Below are positions 6,973 through 15,764 of a DNA stretch of 39,962 nt, in pieces. The position numbers were made by a program, and so were the translations under genes. Every line of letters begins with the position of its first letter. The first letter of the stretch is position 1. The stretch is from Candidatus Agathobaculum pullistercoris (lineage in GTDB: Bacteria > Bacillota > Clostridia > Oscillospirales > Butyricicoccaceae). The stretch is from positions 1 through 39,962 of the forward strand of contig DXFS01000066.1 in the NCBI GenBank assembly GCA_019114345.1, in the 5' to 3' direction. Below the pieces are notes generated by a model. It was not told where the DNA came from. It saw only the letters and a program-made list of their open reading frames with translations, and made no database searches.

Positions 6973-9231
6973 GTGCAGCAAGATGATATGCTGGAAAGCA
7001 GGCTGCTTTCCCTGCTCATACAACCCATGCGCATCGATGAAATCCGCCGCGCGCTGCCCGAGGCAGGCAAGCGCGAGCTGAAGGATGCGCTCGACCGTCT
7101 GATCGCAGATGGGCGGGTCATGAAAAACAAAAAGAACCGCTTTGCCGTGTCCGCGCACTATGGCTGCGTGGCAGGCACCTACCTTGCTACCGAGCGTGCA
7201 TTCGGCTTTGTCACGCCTGACGTAGCGGAAGGAGAGCCAAAGCCGGACGACCTGTTCATCCCGCCGAACGCATCCGGCGGCGCGTGGCACGGCGACCGCG
7301 TTCTGGTCAAGCTGACCGAGCGCAAGAACGGCCGCGGCCGGCGCGAGGCGGCCGTCCTCCGCGTGCTTCAGCGCGCGGGCAATGAACTGACCGGCGCGCT
7401 CGTGCAGCGCGGGAACGCCTACTTTGTTCAGCCGACCTCAAAAAAATACCCTGAAATCGCCATCGACCGCCACAATCTGGGCGACGCGCGCGTAGGCGAC
7501 CGCGTCGCGGTGTCGGTTTCCTACTATGGGGACGAGAAGGTCGCACCACAGGGCGTGATCCAGGCCGATCTGGGCGAGGACGGCACGATGGAGGCCTCGA
7601 TCGCCGCTATCCTGCACGAAAACGCGGTATTCGACTTTTTCCCGGACGAGGTGCTGCAGCAGGCGGATGCGATCCCGCAGGAGGTCGATCTGTCCGCCGC
7701 AGGCGACCGCCTCGACCTGCGGGACAAGCTGATCTTCACCATCGACGGCGACGACGCCAAGGACTTTGACGACGCGGTCTCGCTCGACCTGCTCGACAAC
7801 GGCCATTACCTGCTCGGCGTGCACATTGCGGACGTATCGCACTACGTCACGCCCGGCAGCCCGCTCGACCAGGAGGCGTACCGCCGCGGCACGTCGGTTT
7901 ACTATCCCGGGCACGTGGTGCCCATGCTGCCGTTCGCGCTGTCGCACGGCATCTGCTCGTTAAACCCGGACGTGGACCGGCTGACCTTTTCCGCCCTCAT
8001 GGAGGTGGACAAGGACGGCCGGCGCTACGGGGCGAAATTCGCCAAGTCGGTTATCCGTTCCAAAGCGCGCATGACCTACAACAAGGTAAACCGCATCCTT
8101 GCAGGCGACCAGACGCTCCGCGAGGAATACGCCTATCTTATCCAGACTGCGGAAAAGATGAACGATCTTGCCCACGCGCTGTACAAACGGCGCATCGAGC
8201 GCGGCGCTTTGGAGCTCGACATTCCCGAAGCGCAGATCACAGTGGATGAAAACGGCCGTCCGGTGGCGATCCAGTACCGCGAGCGCGGCGAAAGTGAAAA
8301 GCTGATTGAGGAATTCATGCTGCAGGCCAATGAAGCGGTCGCGGAATATATGTGCAAGCGCGGTCAGCCCACCGTCTACCGTGTGCACGAAAACCCCGAC
8401 CCGGAAAAGCTGCGCGTGTTCGCGCAGTTCGCGCGGCCGTTCGGCTACCGCATCGACCCGTCCAAACCCGATGACACGTTCCAGTTCCAGACCGTACTGC
8501 GCGGGGCGAAAAACGACCCCAAGCAGCGCATCCTGCCGACGCTGCTGCTGCGCAGCCTCGCACGTGCGCGCTACGCGGACGAGTGCATCGGGCACTATGG
8601 CCTGAAAGCGAAATTCTACCTGCACTTCACCTCGCCCATCCGCCGCTACCCCGACCTGGTCGCGCACCGGATGCTGCAAAAGTCGCTGACAGGTGAGGCA
8701 TTTACCGCTGCAGACGAAAACTGGTGCGAAGACGCGGCATCCCAGTCCACCACGCGCGAGCAGGCGGCGGACAACTGCGAACGCGACATCGACAAGCTGT
8801 ATATCGCGGCGTATATGAAGCAGTTCATCGGCGAGGAATTCGATGCTGAGGTATCCGGCGTGCAGGCATTCGGTGTGTTTGCTGCGCTGGAGAACGGCTG
8901 CGAGGGCCTGATACGCATCGAACTGCTGACCGGTGATTACTATCAGTACGATGAGCAGCACATGGCGCTCACCGGCCGCCACACCGGCAAGCGCTTCACG
9001 ATCGGCACGCCCATCCGGGTAAAGCTGATCGCCGCGAGCGAGGTCACCGGGCAGATCGACTTTGCGCCCGCGGAGGGCGCACTCCCGGTGGCAGAGGTAC
9101 CCGCCATGGCGCCGGAGGACGAACCTGATCTCTCTGTGCCGCGCGGCAACCGCGCGCAGCGCCGCCGGCAAGGCAAGGGCCGCGGCGGCTCGCGCAAAGG
9201 GAAAAAGCCGCCCACGCGCAAGCGGCGGTAG
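6973..9231 (+). CDS. rnr: Ribonuclease R
   Basis: A 752-residue 3'-to-5' exoribonuclease of the RNase II/R family, which degrades structured RNA and takes part in tmRNA-linked decay. Order of parts: N-terminal winged helix (LLSLLIQPMRIDEIRRALP), cold-shock-type domains (about 65-220), the RNB catalytic domain starting with DGDDAKDFDDA (residues 258-268; the aspartates bind Mg2+), the HFTSPIRRYPDL motif near 555, an S1 domain (about 620-700) and a long basic tail (RAQRRRQGKGRGG and onward). The start is GTG at 6973, nine bases after GAGAGGAGG. No smpB or tmRNA gene adjoins it here. Downstream lies a long non-coding repeat locus. Confidence 0.95.
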   Translation: MQQDDMLESRLLSLLIQPMRIDEIRRALPEAGKRELKDALDRLIADGRVMKNKKNRFAVSAHYGCVAGTYLATERAFGFVTPDVAEGEPKPDDLFIPPNASGGAWHGDRVLVKLTERKNGRGRREAAVLRVLQRAGNELTGALVQRGNAYFVQPTSKKYPEIAIDRHNLGDARVGDRVAVSVSYYGDEKVAPQGVIQADLGEDGTMEASIAAILHENAVFDFFPDEVLQQADAIPQEVDLSAAGDRLDLRDKLIFTIDGDDAKDFDDAVSLDLLDNGHYLLGVHIADVSHYVTPGSPLDQEAYRRGTSVYYPGHVVPMLPFALSHGICSLNPDVDRLTFSALMEVDKDGRRYGAKFAKSVIRSKARMTYNKVNRILAGDQTLREEYAYLIQTAEKMNDLAHALYKRRIERGALELDIPEAQITVDENGRPVAIQYRERGESEKLIEEFMLQANEAVAEYMCKRGQPTVYRVHENPDPEKLRVFAQFARPFGYRIDPSKPDDTFQFQTVLRGAKNDPKQRILPTLLLRSLARARYADECIGHYGLKAKFYLHFTSPIRRYPDLVAHRMLQKSLTGEAFTAADENWCEDAASQSTTREQAADNCERDIDKLYIAAYMKQFIGEEFDAEVSGVQAFGVFAALENGCEGLIRIELLTGDYYQYDEQHMALTGRHTGKRFTIGTPIRVKLIAASEVTGQIDFAPAEGALPVAEVPAMAPEDEPDLSVPRGNRAQRRRQGKGRGGSRKGKKPPTRKRR

Positions 9232-9299
9232 AGTCTCCGTTCCCCGCAGAGGCGCGCAGTGCGCGCCATGGGGTGTTCGCCTTAGAAGGCGGAGGGGAA

Positions 9300-9415
9300 G
9301 TGCCCGTGCTTCACGGGCTGGGGATTTCGCCGCCTGCGGGCGGCGGGAACGGTGTCGCTGCGCGCGACGGGCGCACAAGAGGGGGCCTTGCCCCCTCTTG
9401 CGAATCACCCCCGCC
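9300..9415 (-). repeat. Hairpin-bearing intergenic repeat, copy B1 (inverted)
   Basis: The same element as A1 in the same orientation: the small hairpin GCCCGTGCTTCACGGGC, GGGGATTTCGCC, CGGCGGGAACGG, then the large hairpin AAGAGGGGGCCTTGCCCCCTCTT and the end CGAATCACCCCC. The large hairpin differs in sequence from A1 but pairs perfectly. It begins about 70 bp after the RNase R stop codon. Confidence 0.75.
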
Positions 9416-9622
9416 TTAGGATGTTCGCGGGGACCCGCGACCGCAAACAAATTTTGTCCACATACTGTGGAAAAATTTGATTTGCGATAACGTCGCGGCG
9501 GAAAAGTTTTGCGCCTGACCCGGGAGGCGGGAGTGCTGGCGATGTAAGGCTTATGTTTGTCGTTTACACGAAGGCGACGCTCCGGCCAGGTGCCGTGCGG
9601 GCGCGGGATGCGCCCCGCACCC

Positions 9623-9730
9623 CTCTGGGGTGGCAGCCAATCCCCTGCCTGTCGCAATGGCAAGCGGGCGGCAGATGGAAGGCGTCACTTACTTTTACGC
9701 GCGCAGCGCGTCCTGAAGGGAATGGGGATG
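9623..9730 (+). repeat. Central block of the intergenic repeat locus B
   Basis: CTCTGGGGTGGCAGCCAAT through GCCTGTCGCAA, GCGGCAGATGG, GCGTCACTTAC and GCGCGCAGCGCG to CCTGAAGGGA. It is the counterpart of 1145-1250. Between B1 and this block (about 9416-9622) nothing coding is evident. Confidence 0.65.
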
Positions 9731-9820
9731 ATTGGCAAGAAGGGGAAAACCGCAGGTGTTCCCCTTCTTGTCCGCCCGCCGCGCGCAGCGGCACTTCCCG
9801 CCTGTGAAGCACAGGCACAC
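9716..9820 (+). repeat. Hairpin-bearing intergenic repeat, copy B2
   Basis: The right arm of the second inverted pair: GATGATTGGCAAG, the hairpin AAGGGGAAAACC... GGTGTTCCCCTT, then GTCCGCCCGCCGCGCGCAGCGG and the small hairpin GCCTGTGAAGCACAGGC. The block GGCGAAATCCCC seen in the other three copies is missing. Two further short hairpins (CGCCCTGTCAGGGCG, 9828-9842, and GCGCATATTGCGC) lie between it and the next gene. Confidence 0.72.
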
Positions 9821-9890
9821 ACTTCGCCCTGTCAGGGCGATCTTCCCGGCGCGCATATTGCGCCATACATCAATGAAAGGTTTTGAAACT

Positions 9891-10733
9891 ATGCCCGGAC
9901 TCGTTCTGGAGGGCGGCACGTTCCGCCCGGTGTTCTCCTGCGGCGTGATGGACGCGCTGCTGGACAACGATATCATGTTCGACTATGTGATCGGCGTTTC
10001 CGCCGGTATCACCTATGCGGTATCCTACCTGTCCCGCCAGCGCGGGCGCAACATCGAGGTGCTGCGCCAGTACCGGTGCGACAAGCGCTATCTCGGCGCG
10101 CGCAACCTGCCGCGCGACCATTCGATCTTCGGCGTGGAGTTCGTGTTCTCCACCATCCCGAACGAGCTTGTCCCGTTTGACTGGGAGGCCTACCGGAGAT
10201 GCAGCGGCCGCGTGCTGGTCGGCGTGACAAACGCCCGCACCGGGCAGGCCGAATATCTGGACGGGATGCAGCTCGACCGCTCCAGCACCATGCTGCGCGC
10301 CACCTGCGCGATCCCGATCTATTTCCCGTCCGTGGTCATCGGCAGTGAGACCTATTACGACGGTGGGCTGGCCGATCCCATTCCGATCGTCAAGAGCCTG
10401 CACGACGGCAACAGGAAAAACCTGATCGTGCTGACCCAGCCCATCGACTACCGTAAGGAGATGAACGGCGGCACACAGTTCGCCGCGCGCGCCCTGCGCC
10501 GCAAGTACCCCGAGCTGACCAAGACCATGCTCTCGCGCCCCAAGCGGTATAACGATACCGTGTGTTTCTGCCACCAACTTGAAAAGAAACAGCCGCAGAA
10601 CACTGTGCTTCTTCAGCCCACCGGCCACCTAGAAAGCTTTGAAAAAGATGTAAAAAAGCTTGAATGGGGTTACGAAATGGGGTATAATATGGCCTGCGCG
10701 CGCATGGATGATATCAAACGCTTGTTTGACTGA
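9891..10733 (+). CDS. Patatin-like phospholipase
   Basis: A 280-residue cytosolic serine lipid hydrolase of the bacterial patatin (YjjU/RssA-like) family. The oxyanion motif is LVLEGGTFRP at the N-terminus, the nucleophile elbow is GVSAG (about residues 40-44) and the second member of the Ser-Asp dyad lies in YDGGLADPIP. Members hydrolyse acyl chains from phospholipids or lysolipids; the in vivo substrate is unknown. The frame stays open to 9732, through repeat DNA. Of the two nearby ATGs, 9891 is preferred because AAAGG stands ten bases before it and family members start MPGLVLEGG; 9873 lacks a ribosome binding site. It is a single gene with a terminator just downstream. Confidence 0.88.
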   Translation: MPGLVLEGGTFRPVFSCGVMDALLDNDIMFDYVIGVSAGITYAVSYLSRQRGRNIEVLRQYRCDKRYLGARNLPRDHSIFGVEFVFSTIPNELVPFDWEAYRRCSGRVLVGVTNARTGQAEYLDGMQLDRSSTMLRATCAIPIYFPSVVIGSETYYDGGLADPIPIVKSLHDGNRKNLIVLTQPIDYRKEMNGGTQFAARALRRKYPELTKTMLSRPKRYNDTVCFCHQLEKKQPQNTVLLQPTGHLESFEKDVKKLEWGYEMGYNMACARMDDIKRLFD

Positions 10734-10752
10734 TCCATCGCACTCAATACCG

Positions 10753-10783
10753 GAAAAAGCCCACGCACTGCCGTGGGTTTTTA
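10753..10783 (+). terminator. Terminator after the patatin gene
   Basis: AAAAAGCCCACG pairs with CGTGGGTTTTT around a short loop, 20 bp after the stop codon. Confidence 0.85.
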
Positions 10784-10784
10784 C

Positions 10785-10808
10785 CGAACCGGGAAAAGTT
10801 CCGGTTCG
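10785..10808 (+). promoter_or_regulatory. Hairpin in the leader region of the uracil permease gene
   Basis: CGAACCGG (10785-10792) pairs with CCGGTTCG (10801-10808). It directly follows the previous terminator and has no T-run. I saw no PyrR-type binding loop next to it, so its role is open. Confidence 0.4.
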
Positions 10809-10859
10809 CCACATCCTGCGCTTCCGCGCAACCGCATGTGAGAGGGGAAGAAAAGAGAA

Positions 10860-12143
10860 ATGCAGACAAGAAAGATCATTCAGGTGGAGGATAAGGTGCC
10901 GCCGCGGCTGCTGGTACCGCTTTCCATCCAGCACATGTTCGCCATGTTCGGCGCGTCTGTGCTGGTTCCGTTTATGTTCGGCATCAACCCGGCAATTGTG
11001 CTGTTCATGAACGGCATCGGCACGCTGCTGTTCATCCTGATCACCAAGGGCAAGGCGCCGGCATACTTAGGTTCGTCCTTCGCCTTCATCGCGCCCGCGA
11101 CCATGGTCATCGACCAGTGGGGTTACCCGTATGCGCTGGGCGGCTTTGTGGTCGTCGGCTTCATCGGCTGCATCCTGGCAGCGATTATCTACAAATGCGG
11201 CACCAAATGGATCGACGTGGTACTCCCTCCCGCGGCTATGGGGCCGGTCGTGGCGCTGATCGGCCTGGAGCTGGCGGGCTCCGCCGCTTCTACCGGCCTG
11301 ATCGTCCCCACGGAGGATGTCCCCACTGTGCTCGCCCCGAATGTGATTACATTCTGTGTCACGCTCGGCGTGGCTGTGCTGGGCAGTGTTCTGTTCCGTA
11401 AATTCCTGTCGGTTATTCCAATCCTGATCGCGATTATCTGCGGCTATGTATGCGCGGTCATCACCGGCGTGATCACCTCTGCAGATATCATGGATGCGTT
11501 CCAGCAGCCGCTGTTCCAGCTCCCGAACTTCCAGCTGCCCAAGTTTGATCTGGAAGCCATCCTCATCATCCTGCCGGTCATCCTGGTGATTGCAAACGAG
11601 CACATCGGCCACCAGCTGGTAACCAGCAAGGTGGTCGGCCGCGACCTGCTGAAAGATCCCGGCCTGCACCGCTCGCTGTTTGCGGACAACTTTTCGACCA
11701 TGCTGTCCGGCCTGATCGGCTCGGTGCCGACCACGACCTACGGCGAAAATATCGGCGTCATGGCGATCACCCGCGTGTACTCGGTGCGCGTGATCGGCGG
11801 CGCGGCTGTGCTGTCTATCATCTGCTCGTTTGTCGGCCCGCTCGCCGCGCTCATCCAGACCATCCCCGGCCCGGTTATCGGCGGCATTTCCTTCCTGCTG
11901 TACGGCATGATCGGCACCTCGGGCCTGCGCATCCTGGTGGACAACAAGGTCGATTACAGCAAAAACCGCAACATGGTGCTGACCTCGGTCGTATTTGTCG
12001 TCGGCCTGTCCGGCGTGACGCTGTCGCTCGGCAACGTCGCCCTGTCCGGCATGACACTCGCCGCTATCGTCGCCATGCTGATGAGCCTGCTGTTCTACGC
12101 GTTTGACAAGCTGAAATGGTCCAACGACCTGCAGGATACCTAA
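10860..12143 (+). CDS. uraA: Uracil permease (NCS2 family)
   Basis: A 427-residue integral membrane uracil:proton symporter. The NCS2 hallmarks are visible: the opening LLVPLSIQHMFAMFGASVLVP, the substrate-site segment VIANEHIGHQ (acidic residue of helix 8) and SVPTTTYGENIGVMAITR (helix 10 region). About fourteen hydrophobic segments fit the family fold. The ATG follows AGAGGGGAAG. The protein brings uracil into the cell for salvage by uracil phosphoribosyltransferase, which is not in the window. It is a single gene between a leader hairpin and a very strong terminator. Confidence 0.93.
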   Translation: MQTRKIIQVEDKVPPRLLVPLSIQHMFAMFGASVLVPFMFGINPAIVLFMNGIGTLLFILITKGKAPAYLGSSFAFIAPATMVIDQWGYPYALGGFVVVGFIGCILAAIIYKCGTKWIDVVLPPAAMGPVVALIGLELAGSAASTGLIVPTEDVPTVLAPNVITFCVTLGVAVLGSVLFRKFLSVIPILIAIICGYVCAVITGVITSADIMDAFQQPLFQLPNFQLPKFDLEAILIILPVILVIANEHIGHQLVTSKVVGRDLLKDPGLHRSLFADNFSTMLSGLIGSVPTTTYGENIGVMAITRVYSVRVIGGAAVLSIICSFVGPLAALIQTIPGPVIGGISFLLYGMIGTSGLRILVDNKVDYSKNRNMVLTSVVFVVGLSGVTLSLGNVALSGMTLAAIVAMLMSLLFYAFDKLKWSNDLQDT

Positions 12144-12160
12144 AAACCGGTTCATGAAAA

Positions 12161-12203
12161 GGCACCCCGTCTGTGCAGCACATGCTGCACAGACGGGGTG
12201 TCT
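12161..12203. terminator. Strong hairpin terminator between convergent genes
   Basis: CACCCCGTCTGTGCAGCA pairs perfectly with TGCTGCACAGACGGGGTG, an 18-bp stem. It lies between uraA (+) and the PNPOx-fold gene (-) and can serve both, although the T tract is interrupted. Confidence 0.8.
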
Positions 12204-12219
12204 CTGTTTCAGTCTCCCT

Positions 12220-12612
12220 TTAAAACGTAACCGTGCGCGGCGCTTCCGTGAAGGAGGAAAAGGTTGCCGTCACCTGCGTAAGGGCGAAGATCTGCGTATT
12301 GCCGTCCCCCGCCTGATACATGCCCTGCAGCGAGGGATAGGCTGCCAGCATATGCTCCTGCGCCTCGATGCGGCTGTCCTCGACCGCAGTTGCTGCAATG
12401 CGCAGCCACCGCTCACCGTCAAAAGCACAGATCTCGATCTTGGGATTCCGGATCATCTGCCGGGAAACATCCTTGATCTTGCCGGTCTGGATGGTCAGCC
12501 GGCCGTCAAACAGGTCGATCGTACCGAACGGGCGCACGCGGGGCTGGTCGCCATCCATGGTTGCCAGATAATAGGTGCCGCATTTTTTCAAAAATTCATA
12601 TACTTCCTGCAT
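12220..12612 (-). CDS. Pyridoxamine 5'-phosphate oxidase-fold flavoprotein
   Basis: A 130-residue protein with the split-barrel FMN-binding fold. The N-terminal signature is YYLATMDGDQPRVRPFG, followed by GRLTIQTGKIKDVSRQMIRNPKIEIC and ERWLRIAATAVED, typical of the small general-stress/PNPOx-like group. It probably binds FMN or a related cofactor as a dimer and reduces an unidentified small molecule. It is too short to be a true PdxH. The ATG at 12612 follows AAAAAGGAGG. The gene has its own promoter and converges on uraA. Confidence 0.85.
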   Translation of the reverse strand: MQEVYEFLKKCGTYYLATMDGDQPRVRPFGTIDLFDGRLTIQTGKIKDVSRQMIRNPKIEICAFDGERWLRIAATAVEDSRIEAQEHMLAAYPSLQGMYQAGDGNTQIFALTQVTATFSSFTEAPRTVTF

Positions 12613-12637
12613 GTCACTTGCCTCCTTTTTCTTTTTT

Positions 12638-12667
12638 ATTATAGCACCGACTTTGGTGAATGGGCAA
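12638..12667 (-). promoter_or_regulatory. Promoter of the PNPOx-fold gene
   Basis: On the - strand, TTGCCC (plus 12662-12667) and an extended -10, TGCTATAAT (TATAAT at plus 12638-12643), are separated by 18 bp. It lies 25 bp upstream of the start codon and partly overlaps the terminator of the upstream gene. Confidence 0.6.
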
Positions 12668-12691
12668 GAAAGAGGGAGGCAAACGCCTCCC
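12664..12691 (-). terminator. Terminator of the DHHW/MBOAT operon
   Basis: On the - strand, GGGAGGC and GCCTCCC enclose GTTT and are followed by TCTTTCTT. It lies about 60 bp beyond the stop codon of the DHHW gene. Confidence 0.75.
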
Positions 12692-12749
12692 CATGCATTC
12701 TCCTCTCCCGCACGACGCGCATCACTTTTCCCTCCGCTGCGGGCGCTTT

Positions 12750-13895
12750 TTATTGCAGCCCCAGGCCACCGTTACCATCCGTAACGATATAGGAAAGATC
12801 GTCACGCACATACAGGATCACATCCGGCTGATACTCCTCCAGATAGTCATAAATGGATTTTTCCGTGTAATGCCGGAAATCCAGGCTGCGCATTTCGTCA
12901 AAGGAGGTATACAGAATGGTTTCCAGCGCATTTGTGAAAGAGTCTCCCACTACAAGCACATCCGGCAGTTCCGGCCGGTTGGTATGAATGACCGTCTCTG
13001 CGACGTCCCCGCCCATATAGTAGTTGTACATATTCTGCCGGTCTGCAGCAAACACCGTTGCTTCTACGGGATTGCCGTTATCGTACCTCTCAAACGGCAC
13101 CGGATCCGCCAGCGTATAGGTATACAGCCGGTCGTCCGACTGAAACAGTCCAAACAACTTGCGGTTGCGCGAGCCGAGGAACGAGCTCTCGACCGGGGTG
13201 ATCTCCAGTCCCTCTGTGACCGGTGCAGTGCGGTAATGTGCGTTGACGTATTCCATAATACGCAGATAGGTTTCATACGCGCCATACAGATTATAGTGAT
13301 GGTCGGTCTTGCTGTAAAACTTTTCGTAATCCGCAGAAAGATACTGCGCCATCTCCAGATGGTCGATCCCGCGCTCAGGCAAACCGGTCATGAAATCCGT
13401 GCGCAGCGAATCGTCCCGGTAGCTGGAATCGTTCAACCAGGACGGATACCGGTCCCGGAACGCGTTGCTCTGCTCCGGTATGCCGACATACAGGAAGCCG
13501 ATCCCCTTCCGGCTGCAGTATTCGTTCAGCTCCTGCAGCATGTCCAGCTCCTGTGTCATGTTTTCCTCATTATAGTGGTTGAGCACTGTACCGTGATACG
13601 GCAGCAGCACATCCTCGGTGACCACCGTGTCGCTGATCACCGGATCGTGCAGCGCAAGCTCTTTCCGCGTATTCAGCTTGAGCAGCTGATCGCGCCCCGC
13701 GAGGTGGTCGCCTATCCAGGCTTCCACCTGTGGAAAATACTCGCCTTCCAGCACTTCCTGCATCCCGAAAGGCGGGAATACCGCGAGCGAGCGGTTTTCA
13801 TAATATGAAGTCGTTGCCGGTTCCTTTACCAGCGTCAACGCAGCGATCAGGGAAAGCGCGCCGCAGAAAAAAACGATCTTGATCCAATGTTTCAT
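12750..13895 (-). CDS. DHHW-family (AlgX/AlgJ-like) polysaccharide acetylation protein
   Basis: A 381-residue exported protein with one N-terminal membrane anchor (IKIVFFCGALSLIAALTLV). The extracytoplasmic part has an SGNH-type layout: the family's NRSLAVFP opening, the signature SKTDHHYN (catalytic Asp-His region of DHHW proteins) and the serine block VVGDSFTNAL near the C-terminus. In alginate-type and related systems such proteins take acetyl groups passed across the membrane by an MBOAT protein and place them on a surface glycan. It lies 14 bp downstream of the MBOAT gene, in line with that pairing. The glycan target is unknown and no glycosyltransferases are nearby. Because the MBOAT frame is interrupted, this protein may have lost its partner. 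Confidence 0.82.
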   Translation of the reverse strand: MKHWIKIVFFCGALSLIAALTLVKEPATTSYYENRSLAVFPPFGMQEVLEGEYFPQVEAWIGDHLAGRDQLLKLNTRKELALHDPVISDTVVTEDVLLPYHGTVLNHYNEENMTQELDMLQELNEYCSRKGIGFLYVGIPEQSNAFRDRYPSWLNDSSYRDDSLRTDFMTGLPERGIDHLEMAQYLSADYEKFYSKTDHHYNLYGAYETYLRIMEYVNAHYRTAPVTEGLEITPVESSFLGSRNRKLFGLFQSDDRLYTYTLADPVPFERYDNGNPVEATVFAADRQNMYNYYMGGDVAETVIHTNRPELPDVLVVGDSFTNALETILYTSFDEMRSLDFRHYTEKSIYDYLEEYQPDVILYVRDDLSYIVTDGNGGLGLQ

Positions 13896-13909
13896 TCTCT
13901 CACCGCCTG

Positions 13910-15286
13910 TCAGAACCGGAAATAAATAAACGGGTTATAGCTGTTGGTCAGAAGCGACATCACGCACAGGACAAGCAGCACAGCAAGCAGCGGATAACTC
14001 AGCACCTCATACGCCTTGCTCTTTGCGATCCGGCGATACAGCGGTGCACAAAGCACCACGCCGAACAGCAGATACGGCCAAAACCGCATAAAATATTCCA
14101 CGGCAAGCGGATCCACAGCCGTGCTGGGCGTGAACATCACCCGCAGGTAATCCATCGCATAGGACAGCGTGTCGCTGCGGAACAGAACCCAACCGATCAC
14201 GATAAAAAACAGCGCGTATGTATGGGTCAGGATACGCGGCAGCCGATCCAGCACGCGCGCAAGAGCGTATTTCTCCACGATCAGCAGGGCACCGAAATAC
14301 AGCCCCCATGCCAGAAAGGTGAAGTTCGCACCATGCCAGAAACCGGTCAGTCCCCAGACGACAAGCAAGTTGCAGATATGCCGGCCGGCCGAACAGCGAT
14401 TACCGCCCAGCGGGATATACACATAATCGCGAAACCATGTCGAGAGCGACATATGCCAGCGTCGCCAAAACTCCGTGACCGAGCGGCTGATATAGGGATA
14501 ATTAAAGTTCTCTAAAAATTGGAACCCAAACATCTTGCCCAGGCCAATCGCCATGTCCGAGTATCCGGAAAAATCATAATAGATCTGAAGCGTATAGGCT
14601 GCCGCACCAAACCATGCCAGCAGGAAGGTCAATTCACCCGTTGCATGCCCGAACACGCCATCCGCGATCTGCGCGAATGCATTGGAGAGCAGCACTTTTT
14701 TCGCCAGGCCATAAATGAACCGGTCGATGCCCTCGGAAAATACCTCCTTTTTGTGCTCGCGCGCGGACAACTGCATGTCCACATCATGATAGCGCACAAT
14801 CGGTCCGGCAATCAACTGAGGAAACATGGAAACGTACAGCGCCAGTGAAAAAGGATTCTTCTGCGGTCATGCCTCCCGGCGGTATACATCAATCACATAG
14901 CTGAGCGCCTGGAAGGTATAGAATGAAATGCCAATCGGCATGACAATCCCGGTCAGCGGAAGGTTTGTACCAAACAGGCCGTTCGCCGTCGCAATGAAGA
15001 AATTAAGATACTTATATACCCCGAGCATGCCTACATTGATGATGATGCATAGAACCAGCCAAGCCTTCCTGTGCGGACTGCGCATGAGAAGGCCGAAAAT
15101 ATAATTGATCAGAATGGACAGGAGCAGCAGGATGATCAGTCTTGGCTCGCCGTAAAAATAAAAGAATAGACTAAATGCCAGCAGCACACCATTACGCACC
15201 GCCAGATGCCGCTGCGGTACAATATAGTAGCAAAACAGTACTGCTGGCAAAAAAAAGAACAGGAAAATCAAACTACTGAATACCAT
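13910..15286 (-). pseudogene. MBOAT O-acyltransferase interrupted by an in-frame TGA
   Basis: The 459-codon frame covers a full-length MBOAT protein (DltB/AlgI-like), a multi-pass membrane enzyme that passes acetyl groups to the outside for glycan acetylation. Codons 1-139 end VIDVYRREA, then TGA (plus-strand 14867-14869), and the same frame resumes PQKNPFSLALYVSMFPQLIAGPI, exactly the continuation expected for the family. Downstream motifs are intact: FWRRWHMSLSTWFRDYVYIP and the conserved His in GFWHGANFTFLAWG. There is thus one nonsense codon and no frameshift. The TGA is followed by C, a context known to favour readthrough. The downstream ATG (14827) has no ribosome binding site. It could be a fresh pseudogene, a phase-like variant, a leaky stop or a sequencing error. 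Confidence 0.8.
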
Positions 15287-15734
15287 ACATATTTACATAC
15301 CCTTCCGGCAGCCAGCACACTGCTGCACAGGATACGCGCAATCCCCCTTTTTGTAGGTATATACCGCTTTTACAGTCCGGATCCATTTTTTCGGGGCATC
15401 CTGACGCCCGCTTCACGCCAGGATCAAATACCATTTTTATTCGTCAAAAACAGCTTTCTTTCTCCATTATATGTGCGCAGAATATGCATCGGCACTGCAC
15501 ACGCCGCATGGCCCTCTGCCAGCTACGATACAACCGATCCATCCGGAATCGACAGCAATCCAATGCTGCGCAGCCCCCATGTGCAGGTTCTCCTGTGCAG
15601 GGAAAAGATTCCCCGCACTGTACGTGGATGAAACTGAAAAGGCAGCAGCCGTCAGGCAAGAAGCCCCTAAGCATTTGCTTCCTTCCCGGGGCGTCTCTTC
15701 CAGCATACCAGGCTGCAGGTTCTGTTGGATGCGG
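15287..15734. other. Non-coding stretch upstream of the MBOAT gene
   Basis: About 450 bp between the start of the MBOAT gene (-) and the promoter of the sigma-factor operon (+). Several short open frames cross it on both strands, but none has a ribosome binding site with a recognisable protein, and they overlap one another. A TATATA on the - strand (near 15358) could be part of the MBOAT promoter, without a convincing -35. I see no RNA gene. Confidence 0.5.
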
Positions 15735-15764
15735 TTGACAAACCTCGTACCAGGCCTCTATACT
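15735..15764 (+). promoter_or_regulatory. Promoter of the small secreted protein / sigma factor operon
   Basis: TTGACA (15735-15740) and TATACT (15759-15764) with an 18-bp spacer. It is a housekeeping-type promoter about 135 bp upstream of the first start codon. I did not find a second, ECF-type promoter by eye. Confidence 0.65.

Noticed and set aside
7960..9663. A 567-codon - strand open frame across RNase R and the repeat locus
   Set aside because: It mostly mirrors the RNase R gene and continues into non-coding repeats; there is no ribosome binding site or recognisable domain.
10753..10859. PyrR-type attenuator before the uracil permease
   Set aside because: Two hairpins are present, but no PyrR-binding consensus or mutually exclusive antiterminator was seen; the first hairpin is adequately explained as the patatin terminator.
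14867..14869. Selenocysteine at the MBOAT TGA
   Set aside because: MBOAT enzymes have no known selenocysteine at this position, no obvious SECIS-type hairpin follows directly, and no selenocysteine genes are in the window.
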